DNA of 23,901 nt from a virus. The first letter of the stretch is position 1. Each line of letters begins with the position of its first letter. Positions 13,898 through 20,664 of the stretch are shown here, one piece after another. A program made the translations under genes and the position numbers. Where the stretch lies: the IMG/VR virus record IMGVR_UViG_3300025141_000752, positions 1-23,901 of that record; one strand, given 5' to 3'. Under the pieces are notes generated by a model. The model was not told the origin of the DNA. It searched no databases and saw only the letters and a program-made list of their open reading frames with translations.

Positions 13898-16381
13898 ATG
13901 GAAACTATCTTTGACCAGTTGATGCATTCGTATGACCAAATCCGTAAGAGGAAGTATTCTCTTATGGAGCAAGAGGCTAAGCCTACGGCAAAGAAAGATG
14001 ATGGAAGGAAGGAGTTAGCTCGAAGATATAATTCGATGATGGGTGGCACAGGTAAATTACCTGACGCAGAAAAGAACTCGATTAAATCAGACCTCCTACA
14101 AAAATTACAAGTCCCCCCTGAACAAATGACAGGAACGGGGGGAACTTATGACCCTCGATATCTTCCAGCTCAAAAAGCAGGAGCCTTACCTAAGGTGGAG
14201 TTTCATACCTACAAAGGAACCCGCTACACTCTTACTGTAGGTGGGGGGCACACTGGCATTAACTCTAAGTCTCTTGCAGGTGCGATAGAGTATCTTCAAG
14301 GAGCAATTTCTGAAGACCCCGAAGCACAAGCCAATGCTGAAGGACCTGCTATGGAGCCAGACGTACAAACTGAAGATGATGGCACAGTTTTTGATGGGAA
14401 TACAGGGCAAGAGATAGACCAGACGGCTGATTACGTACCGTATGAAGCTGCTCCAGGAGAATTAGAAAAAGCTGCCGATACAATGGATGGGGTTCTTGAA
14501 GGGGTAAATGCCCAAGGTCTTTTTGACCTGCTGACCCTCCCTCCAAACAATGCGAATATAAATTTGATGAAGTTCAAGAGGTCTTTACGAGGAGGAGAGA
14601 CTCCTTGGTTGGCTCCTGAAGTACAAAAAGAAGTTTTTGATGCTCATGTATCTCTTATAGGAATAGCTAAGAAAATAAAAGAGGGTAAGTATATTGATAA
14701 CAAAGACCTCACCCCTAAAGAGAGGAGACTTTTAGATGCCTTCTCTTGTAGAGGGAAATCTAACAAAGGAGCTTGGTTTGGTAGACAAAAAGCAATGGAT
14801 GCTGTGAGAGAATTAGCTCCAAACTACGCGGCTTATCTAGCGGATATGAATGGGTCGGTATACAGAGACCAGGATACGTACGGAGTGTCCCTCGGAGCTT
14901 ACACACAAGAGATATGCGACCAGTTTAAGGGTATTGATGTACGGAAAGAGACTGGGGAAAGTACTCGCGCCCTTTTTAATTCTTCTGAGGGGGATAGTGG
15001 GTCTCAAATATTCCAAACCCTAGGGACAAAGAAAGAACATCTCTTTGTGGGGATGTTAAATACTTTTTTTGGCACGGAAACATTAGATACAAGTGTTAAG
15101 GCAATGGAAGACTTTGCACAAACAATGCAAGATGTTTGTGATTTAGGAGAAGTAATAAGTGACTACGTCCCAACTAATGGTAACCTTGCTGTTACCCTCG
15201 AAAATGAGGATGCTAGAGTGGCTGCGGAGGAGATAATGTCCCGTGTAGAATCAGACAACTGTCATGATGCCGCATTAGACTACATCAAAGACACCATTAG
15301 GGAGTCCTATATGTTTGCTAGAGTGGCAAAGGACGCAGGTGTTGTGCCTACCGCTGTTGTTCATCAAGGGGAAGCTTCTACCTCTTCAGAGAAAGCTGAT
15401 TTAGTGGTTGAGTTTGCCTCTCCTGAGGACGCACAAAAATTTGCTGACGCATTATCCAATCTTGGAGCGGGAGAGGTTACTATAGCTCCTACCGAATCAG
15501 GACAGGTGGGTATCTCACTTAAATCTCAGAGCAGTTTTAATAAAGATACTCCTTCCGGAGGTGCCTACTATAACGCTGCGTACGCTTATGATGGTGCAGA
15601 TTGTGCGTCTCTATCAACCGCTCAGCAAAAAAAGGATTGTCAGAGAGCACAGGAATTTGCACCTGTTAAAAAATCCTTCCTTACCCCTTCGGAAAACAAG
15701 AGCGCGGAGGAGGCAGCGAAGGTTGATGCGGTAATATCCAGGGCAGCGGGGATATTATTCGGTTCAGATACACGAGCGCGTTCTTCGGTAAGACATGTTT
15801 ATAAGACTATATTTGGGGATGTTAGTGATGGGGATGTAAAGACTTTAAGGATGATTAGTGAGTGGCAGGAGGAAATTGATAGCGCATTAAACTCTAATCA
15901 AGATAACCCGTCAAATCGGGAAAGAGTTTATACAGCACAAATGAATTTTATTAGGCGCATGCGAAAACTAAAAGCAGAACAAAGCCCTGAAGTAGACAGA
16001 GGAATGGCTATCAATGATTTGTGTAGCTCATTTTTAACCGTAGAAGATGATGTTATGATGAAAGCCATGAGGGGAGAAATTAGATTTATGGGAAATCATC
16101 AAGCCGTCAAACATGTATTGAAAAAAGCTAAGCCTGTACGAACTCGTGGAGGAGGTTACTCTTGGGTGGTGGATGGCAAAGTTGTATTTTCCACCGACCT
16201 CCGGGCAAAGTCTTCACGGAAGGGAGCTAAAAAATATCCTAAAATGGAAGCTAAGGTAAGAGCTGCCCTGTTCGATTTGTTAGGTACTGCGGTGAGTGAG
16301 AGTTCACGTTCCGGTGAAGAAGAACTCCATAGGAAGCTTAATGAACTCATCGAAGCTATACATGTAGCAGTCGCCAAATAA
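13898..16381 (+). CDS. Large unrecognised protein, probably virion-associated
   Basis: This 827-residue protein follows the tail operon, where T4 has the portal gene, but it lacks any portal-like pattern I can see. The N-terminus (METIFDQLMHSYDQIRKR) is a short amphipathic helix. A Gly-rich block with a YKGTRYTLTVGGGHTG strand (residues about 104-127) and an acidic linker (about 139-190) follow. The rest alternates helical segments with linkers, including a small alpha/beta unit near 505-550 (DLVVEFASPEDAQKFADALS...VGISLKS). The C-terminus is basic (KSSRKGAKKYPK). No Shine-Dalgarno precedes 13898; an in-frame ATG at 13964 has GAGG about 12 bases upstream and is an alternative start. The last 78 bases overlap a minus-strand nuclease gene. 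An internal head protein or ejection protein is possible. Confidence 0.6.
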   Translation: METIFDQLMHSYDQIRKRKYSLMEQEAKPTAKKDDGRKELARRYNSMMGGTGKLPDAEKNSIKSDLLQKLQVPPEQMTGTGGTYDPRYLPAQKAGALPKVEFHTYKGTRYTLTVGGGHTGINSKSLAGAIEYLQGAISEDPEAQANAEGPAMEPDVQTEDDGTVFDGNTGQEIDQTADYVPYEAAPGELEKAADTMDGVLEGVNAQGLFDLLTLPPNNANINLMKFKRSLRGGETPWLAPEVQKEVFDAHVSLIGIAKKIKEGKYIDNKDLTPKERRLLDAFSCRGKSNKGAWFGRQKAMDAVRELAPNYAAYLADMNGSVYRDQDTYGVSLGAYTQEICDQFKGIDVRKETGESTRALFNSSEGDSGSQIFQTLGTKKEHLFVGMLNTFFGTETLDTSVKAMEDFAQTMQDVCDLGEVISDYVPTNGNLAVTLENEDARVAAEEIMSRVESDNCHDAALDYIKDTIRESYMFARVAKDAGVVPTAVVHQGEASTSSEKADLVVEFASPEDAQKFADALSNLGAGEVTIAPTESGQVGISLKSQSSFNKDTPSGGAYYNAAYAYDGADCASLSTAQQKKDCQRAQEFAPVKKSFLTPSENKSAEEAAKVDAVISRAAGILFGSDTRARSSVRHVYKTIFGDVSDGDVKTLRMISEWQEEIDSALNSNQDNPSNRERVYTAQMNFIRRMRKLKAEQSPEVDRGMAINDLCSSFLTVEDDVMMKAMRGEIRFMGNHQAVKHVLKKAKPVRTRGGGYSWVVDGKVVFSTDLRAKSSRKGAKKYPKMEAKVRAALFDLLGTAVSESSRSGEEELHRKLNELIEAIHVAVAK

Positions 16382-16813
16382 ACATACGTGTTTAAGAGGA
16401 GCTTTAACATTGCTTACAACTATTCCTTTCCTTCTAGTTTTTTGATATATCATTAACCAATCTTTCTTAGCTGCTTTTCCATCCCTTTGAGCTTGTTTTA
16501 TGAATTCCCAAATATCAGACTTAGGTTTGAATAAATCATCTAACTCTACTTTATATCCTGTTTTACATTCTATAACAAATTTAAAGTTTTCTGGCGTAAT
16601 TAGGTCTCCATGCACTTTAATATGCTGAGGTAATACATGAGTTGTTGCAAATGCTCCTGAACCGGGAGACCTGCAAAACTCTTTAGTACCGAATCTCTGA
16701 TTTAATACTTTGGAGATTTTCCTTTCGAAGGTGCTTCCTTTGGTACGGCTGTTAATTCTTTTCTTTTTCTTGAATTCACCGTGACTTAGAATATCGTCGA
16801 TATCTTTTCCCAT
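16304..16813 (-). CDS. PD-(D/E)XK nuclease, Holliday junction resolvase-like
   Basis: This 169-residue minus-strand protein shows the resolvase-type core: NSRTKGSTFERKISKVLNQR (residues 21-40, with Glu30 on the first helix), RSPGSGAF (48-55), HGDL with Asp70, and FVIECKTG with Glu82 and Lys84 as the E-x-K pair. It would cut branched DNA during recombination-linked replication and before packaging, like T4 gp49 in role but not in fold. A Lys-rich N-terminus may bind DNA. The 3' end overlaps the large plus-strand gene by 78 bases tail-to-tail, and its start lies 20 bases from the divergent start at 16834. A restriction-like or VRR-type nuclease is the alternative. No clear Shine-Dalgarno is seen. 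Confidence 0.7.
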   Translation of the reverse strand: MGKDIDDILSHGEFKKKKRINSRTKGSTFERKISKVLNQRFGTKEFCRSPGSGAFATTHVLPQHIKVHGDLITPENFKFVIECKTGYKVELDDLFKPKSDIWEFIKQAQRDGKAAKKDWLMIYQKTRRKGIVVSNVKAPLKHVCLFGDCYMYSFDEFIKLPMEFFFTGT

Positions 16814-16817
16814 TTCA

Positions 16818-16826
16818 TTATTATAG
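16818..16826 (+). promoter_or_regulatory. Repeated TTATTATAG element in a divergent gap
   Basis: TTATTATAG lies in the 20-base gap between the divergent starts at 16813 (minus) and 16834 (plus). The same nine bases occur at 17952-17960, also just before a plus-strand gene facing a minus-strand gene. It reads like a -10 box (TATTAT), and on the minus strand as CTATAATAA. No good -35 partner was found. Only seven bases separate it from the plus start, so a transcript would have almost no leader. Confidence 0.35.
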
Positions 16827-16833
16827 ATAACAA

Positions 16834-17268
16834 ATGAAAAAAACAGAAAAAATTACTATTGCGAGCTTGAATCCAAGCGCGTATACCTTTAAAATTAAAA
16901 ATTCAGAAAGACGCATGAAAATGTACATCAAACTAACTCAAGAAGAAACTGACGGTTGGAAAGCCGTTAAGGAAACAATTACAGCAGGACAATCAATCAG
17001 TGATGATAACCTTGCTAAGCTTTTGTTTTTCCGAGGAATCAATTCTATCATGGAAGAGCTTAATCAAAAAGTCTCTGAGATGACTGAAGAGGAGAAAGCT
17101 AAAGCAATGAACGAATATGAAGAAAGTATTAAGACTCAGCCTACTTCGGAGGAGATTGTAGAATCTTCCAAGAGTGATGGTCCAGACCTCGGAGTACTAG
17201 GGGATGAGCTTATGAACGGAGGCTCTCCTATCATGAAAGCTCCTTCTAATCTTATTATCCCTAAGTAG
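16834..17268 (+). CDS. Unrecognised small acidic helical protein
   Basis: This 144-residue protein has a short basic N-terminus with in-frame ATGs also at codons 28 and 30 (16915, 16921). The sequence from residue 30 (MYIKLTQEETDGWKAVKETI) through about 105 looks like a helical domain; the rest is Ser/Glu-rich and probably disordered, ending in a hydrophobic NLIIPK. No Shine-Dalgarno precedes any of the candidate starts convincingly. It is the first gene of a two-gene plus-strand cassette lying between the minus-strand nuclease and the minus-strand sigma gene. I recognise no family and assign no function. Confidence 0.55.
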   Translation: MKKTEKITIASLNPSAYTFKIKNSERRMKMYIKLTQEETDGWKAVKETITAGQSISDDNLAKLLFFRGINSIMEELNQKVSEMTEEEKAKAMNEYEESIKTQPTSEEIVESSKSDGPDLGVLGDELMNGGSPIMKAPSNLIIPK

Positions 17269-17274
17269 GGTCCC

Positions 17275-17610
17275 ATGAGAACTCTACAGAAGCTTAGTAC
17301 GGAAAAAGAAGTTCATGCCGTACTAAAAAAGAAAAAGACTGAAGATATTTTAGTCTTATATCATTCTTTGTGGAATAAGAGTTGTGATGACGCACTCAAA
17401 GTAGCAGAGGAGTGGGCAACGAGAGAGGGAGATGAAACCCTGTACTTAGTAAACAGCTGGGAGACCCCGGAATGTTTTGCAAGCTTTTCTATTACATCTG
17501 TACCTTCCCTTTTGTTTACACGAAAAGGGAGGGTCTCAGTTAAGGTTGAGTACTCGGGTCTTTATGATTTTTTTCATCGTGATGTCCGGCAACGCCGAAG
17601 TCGCCCCTAA
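17275..17610 (+). CDS. Thioredoxin-fold protein lacking the first active-site cysteine
   Basis: This 111-residue protein has the thioredoxin pattern: a strand (ILVLYHSLW, 25-33), then WNKSC (33-37) where thioredoxin has WCxxC, a helix, a second strand (ETLYLVNSW), and a cis-Pro loop ITSVPSLLF (73-81, Pro77) followed by RKG. The nucleophilic N-terminal cysteine is replaced by Asn34, with Cys37 kept, so ordinary dithiol-disulfide exchange is unlikely; binding, glutathionylation-type or structural roles remain. Some phage-encoded thioredoxin-like proteins act as subunits of other enzymes. The start has a weak GTAGGG upstream. Its last 71 bases overlap the minus-strand sigma gene tail-to-tail. 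Confidence 0.65.
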   Translation: MRTLQKLSTEKEVHAVLKKKKTEDILVLYHSLWNKSCDDALKVAEEWATREGDETLYLVNSWETPECFASFSITSVPSLLFTRKGRVSVKVEYSGLYDFFHRDVRQRRSRP

Positions 17611-17965
17611 TTTTACGGTACTCATGAAGCTTATCCATGTATTTTTTACGCTTGGTATAAAGAAGCTTCAAGTTATTTAAAATAACTGTCGTAAAATAAT
17701 TAAATGCTGAGCCCTTTTCCGGAGAAAAATTCTTTAATGTTTTGAGCACTAAACAAAAGCATTCCTGTTTGGCGTCATCGAACTCTACCTTAAACTTAAA
17801 AGACAGTAGGATATTAGTGATTAACAAATCAAAAAGTTCTACTACTTCCGTTTCGTAGGTTTCGTTGTCCTCTAAATAGAGTTTAATTGTTTTTTCGAAA
17901 TGCTTGTTATCGATATAATTTTTCTTCGGTTTCTTTTTACTCACTGTATGCTTATTATAGCCCAT
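17540..17965 (-). CDS. 55: Late-transcription sigma factor, gp55-like
   Basis: This 141-residue minus-strand protein has a Lys-rich N-terminus and a sigma region 2-like core (residues about 62-112): DDAKQECFCLVLKTLKNFSP, then EKGSAFNYFTTVILNNLKLL and YTKRKKYMDKL. The F-x-P-EKGSAFNYFT...R pattern matches the part of T4 gp55 that binds the polymerase beta-prime clamp helices and reads the late -10 element. gp55 (185 residues) redirects host RNA polymerase to late promoters with the sliding clamp and gp33. Here the C-terminus (about 120-141) is polar and lacks the hydrophobic clamp-binding tail known from T4. Its ATG and that of the divergent exonuclease gene share the bases AT of CATG at 17963-17966. 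The 3' end overlaps the thioredoxin-like gene. Confidence 0.72.
   Translation of the reverse strand: MGYNKHTVSKKKPKKNYIDNKHFEKTIKLYLEDNETYETEVVELFDLLITNILLSFKFKVEFDDAKQECFCLVLKTLKNFSPEKGSAFNYFTTVILNNLKLLYTKRKKYMDKLHEYRKIRGDFGVAGHHDEKNHKDPSTQP
17952..17960 (+). promoter_or_regulatory. Second copy of the TTATTATAG element
   Basis: This is an exact match to 16818-16826. It ends three bases before the ATG at 17964 and lies within the first codons of the minus-strand sigma gene. If it is a -10 box for the replication operon, the transcript would begin at or inside the first codons. No -35 hexamer at normal spacing was found. The repeat at two analogous positions is the main reason to list it. Confidence 0.3.
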
Positions 17966-18938
17966 GAAATCAGATTCGTTACTAAAATCTTTCCTTCAAG
18001 ATGAACAATTTCATCGCGAGGAGCTAACAGACGCCAAAATTGTGTTTGTTCATGACTCATTTCACCGTGAAAACGGTATAACCTATGAGTTTACTGAAGA
18101 GGAGTTCGGTGTTTTGTCCCACTTGTTGGAGAAAACTAAACTCCCTGCCAACTCTTATCAGTTCGTAGCCTCCATCAAGTCCTATGGGTTGAGGGAGGAT
18201 GATGTAAGCACAGCCATGCTAACAAAGCATAGGGAATATCTTTATGAGGATTTAGATTCTATTGTGCCTACTTTGATTATTCCCCTAGGAAATTTACCTA
18301 TGAAAGCTGTGATTAAGAAATCGGGAATTTACAACAAACGCGGCAAGGAGTTTCCTTTTCCCTTAGGGGGGCACTCCAATATCCCCGTAGTTCCAACGTT
18401 TCATCCGGTTTCGCTATACCTAGAACCTAAACTACGTCACTTATTTATTCAAGATATAAATAATGCTTACGAGAAGTTTATTCTAGATGCAAACAAGCAG
18501 TCAGATACGGGTTATGTTCTGTGTGATACTTTAGATTCAGTAGAAGAACAGTTTGAGTTAATTAAACACGATAAGGAAATCGCCGTAGACTTAGAGACTA
18601 CAGGACTCGATTATAAGAAGGATAAAATTCAAACCATTGGGATAGCGACGGATTCTGCTGTGTTTATACTTCCTCTTTACCACAAAGACTCTCCCTTTGT
18701 TGAATCGGAGATTGCATTCATTAGGGAGAAGATGGCGACGTTATGTGCCGACGAAACTAAAGCCAAGATATTTCATAACTGTAAGTTCGACTTGAAGTTT
18801 TTGATGAACTTTGAGATTTCTGATTTCAAAAACATTGAAGACACTCAAATGATTCATTCTCTTATAGATGAGAATCTCCCTCATGGGTTGATGGATTTAG
18901 TTAAGCAATATTTCCCTCAAGAACTGGAAACTTTTTAA
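17964..18938 (+). CDS. UDG-like domain plus first part of 3'-5' exonuclease domain of split DNA polymerase
   Basis: This 324-residue protein resembles the N-terminal third of SPO1-type family A polymerases. Residues about 24-168 look like a uracil-DNA glycosylase superfamily domain: IIPLGNLPMKAVIKKSG with YNKRG, and PVVPTFHP (141-148, His147) before LRHLFIQDI. The usual first catalytic motif (GEAPGxxE) is degenerate here (VHDSFHRENG), so glycosylase activity is doubtful. Residues about 200-324 are a DnaQ-like proofreading exonuclease with Exo I (AVDLETTGLD, Asp209/Glu211) and Exo II (IFHNCKFDLKF, Asp276). The protein stops after LPHGLMDLVKQYFPQELETF, before Exo III, which is found in the polymerase gene at 19114. 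The next gene starts in a TAATG overlap. No Shine-Dalgarno precedes the start. Confidence 0.8.
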   Translation: MKSDSLLKSFLQDEQFHREELTDAKIVFVHDSFHRENGITYEFTEEEFGVLSHLLEKTKLPANSYQFVASIKSYGLREDDVSTAMLTKHREYLYEDLDSIVPTLIIPLGNLPMKAVIKKSGIYNKRGKEFPFPLGGHSNIPVVPTFHPVSLYLEPKLRHLFIQDINNAYEKFILDANKQSDTGYVLCDTLDSVEEQFELIKHDKEIAVDLETTGLDYKKDKIQTIGIATDSAVFILPLYHKDSPFVESEIAFIREKMATLCADETKAKIFHNCKFDLKFLMNFEISDFKNIEDTQMIHSLIDENLPHGLMDLVKQYFPQELETF

Positions 18939-19120
18939 TGGCACTTCAACCTAATACGACTCCGGAGATTAAAAGACACGGAATTCATGCTCTCCAACAA
19001 GCGTTAGACCAGATGACACACGTAGGGGAACTCACTCAAGTAAACCACAAAACTAATTCTCATTATGTTGAATTAATTATGGCGGTAGGAGCTTTGATAA
19101 AGGAACTAAAAGAATGCTAA
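18938..19120 (+). CDS. 60-residue protein encoded between the two parts of the DNA polymerase
   Basis: This small protein begins in a one-base overlap (TAATG) with the exonuclease gene and ends seven bases inside the polymerase gene, so all three should be translated as a coupled unit. It is helical: residues about 7-27 (EIKRHGIHALQQALDQM) and 42-58 (HYVELIMAVGALIKELK). A tight overlap on both sides argues for a real gene and not spacer. It matches neither exonuclease nor polymerase family sequence that I can recall. It could bridge the two polymerase parts or be an unrelated insertion; neither is demonstrated. Confidence 0.6.
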   Translation: MALQPNTTPEIKRHGIHALQQALDQMTHVGELTQVNHKTNSHYVELIMAVGALIKELKEC

Positions 19121-20664
19121 CTGTAAACAAAGGAAACACCACTGATTGGGCTAACATGCCTTTAGATGAAATGGCACTTGGTAATGCCATGGATTGTATT
19201 TTTACTTTAAAATCTTATCGTTTGATGCGAGAAGAGATGAAAAAAACTAAAGTAAACAAGGTGTATGATAGTATTCTAAAGGATATTCTTCTTACTATGG
19301 CAGAGATTGAAAACCGAGGAATCAAGGTTGATGTCTCTTATTTGGATGAGCTTGATGCTACTTTAGTTAAAGAGATTGGGGAACTATCCCAAAAGCTTCA
19401 AGACCTTTCTCCCATTAAGGAGTTTAACCCTAATTCTAATATGGATTTGGCAGGGCTACTGTTTACTTCCGAAGGGTTTGATTTACAACCTGAAATCTTC
19501 TCTAAAGTAAACAAACTTCCTTCTATTACTGAAGAGCATTTAGAGAAGGTTTTAGGTAAGTGTAATTCGCAGGAAGCCTCTGATTTTATTCGTACCTTAC
19601 TAAAGTATAAATCACGGTGTAAGCAACACAAGACATATGTTACAGGAGTTAGGAAATCCGTAGACTGGAACGAGGAACCTCGAATTTATTCACAGTATAA
19701 TTTTTCTACTGTGGTTACAGGGCGCCTGTCTTGTTCTACTCCTACTGTTAAAGTACGGGAATTAAACAAGAAAAATAATTACGTTAACAAAGAACACAAG
19801 AAAGGCGTTTCTTTTCATACCTTACCCCGACCAAGTGCGGATGACCCAGTAAATATTAGGAAACTAATGGTGTCGGAGGAAGGAAAAGCTTTTGTTGCCG
19901 CTGACTATGCTACGGCAGAACTTAGAGTGTTAGCTCAGTGCTGTAAAGACCCCAACCTAATTGAGGCTTTTACCGGAGGTAAAGACTTACATAAGTATAC
20001 TGCGTCTTTGATTTATGATAAGCCGATGGACGATATAACTAAGGAAGAGCGACAAATTGCCAAGTCGGTAAGCTTTTTGATTGTTTACGGCGGAGGTCCT
20101 AACAAACTATCCGAGCAGATAGGCAAGCCTATCGGATATTGTAAAGGAATCTTTGCTGATTATTCTAGGGCTTTCCCTAAGGTCTTTTCCTGGATTAAGG
20201 AGGGACGAAAGAAGATAAAGGAGGATGGTTATGCCACTAGCCTTTTTGGACGCAGGAGACACCTTAAAAACGTTAACAGTCCATCCAGAGCACATCAAGA
20301 ACGAGCGCTTAGACAAGGGATGAACTTTATTATTCAGAGCTCTGCTTCTGATTTGATGCTTCATGGTATTGAGCGGGTAAAAAAATACTCAAAACACGTA
20401 GGGTTAGATTTAGATATCCTAGCCTCTGTGCACGACTCTGTAGAAATTCAATGTGACTATGGAGATATTAAAAAGACCGCTGAGCTGCTAAAATATTGTC
20501 TTCAGTCTACTGAGGATTTACCTAGCCAATATGGTTTTACATTTTTGGTTCCTTTTGAGGTAGATATTGAGGTTGGAAAATCATTTGGAGATGGTTTAGA
20601 AGCGGAGTTTGATGCATCAGGAAACCTTCACAATCCTACCGAATTACTAAATTATGTCCAATAA
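19114..20664 (+). CDS. Family A DNA polymerase, catalytic part (with Exo III segment)
   Basis: This 516-residue protein contains all polymerase motifs: TGRLSCSTP (202-210), motif A AADYATAELR (262-271, Asp264), motif B RQIAKSVSFLIVYGG (313-327, Lys317, Phe321, Tyr325), NFIIQSSASDL, and motif C SVHDSVEI (438-445, Asp441). Phe321 at the E. coli Phe762 position suggests discrimination against dideoxynucleotides; Ser442 replaces the usual Glu after HD. The first 45 residues (DWANMPLDEM, ALGNAMDCIFTLKSY) fit the Exo III region of the proofreading domain, with Asp27 as metal ligand and Gly23 where Tyr is usual. AGGA at 19101-19104 lies nine bases before the ATG, and a stop lies upstream in the same frame (19069). 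It presumably works with the exonuclease protein encoded at 17964. Confidence 0.93.
   Translation: MLTVNKGNTTDWANMPLDEMALGNAMDCIFTLKSYRLMREEMKKTKVNKVYDSILKDILLTMAEIENRGIKVDVSYLDELDATLVKEIGELSQKLQDLSPIKEFNPNSNMDLAGLLFTSEGFDLQPEIFSKVNKLPSITEEHLEKVLGKCNSQEASDFIRTLLKYKSRCKQHKTYVTGVRKSVDWNEEPRIYSQYNFSTVVTGRLSCSTPTVKVRELNKKNNYVNKEHKKGVSFHTLPRPSADDPVNIRKLMVSEEGKAFVAADYATAELRVLAQCCKDPNLIEAFTGGKDLHKYTASLIYDKPMDDITKEERQIAKSVSFLIVYGGGPNKLSEQIGKPIGYCKGIFADYSRAFPKVFSWIKEGRKKIKEDGYATSLFGRRRHLKNVNSPSRAHQERALRQGMNFIIQSSASDLMLHGIERVKKYSKHVGLDLDILASVHDSVEIQCDYGDIKKTAELLKYCLQSTEDLPSQYGFTFLVPFEVDIEVGKSFGDGLEAEFDASGNLHNPTELLNYVQ

Noticed and set aside
18930-19116. Sequencing error or simple frameshift splitting the polymerase
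   Set aside because: About 180 bases separate the parts and hold a frame-locked small gene; a single indel cannot rejoin the two halves without including foreign sequence, and the TAATG and 7-base overlaps look selected.
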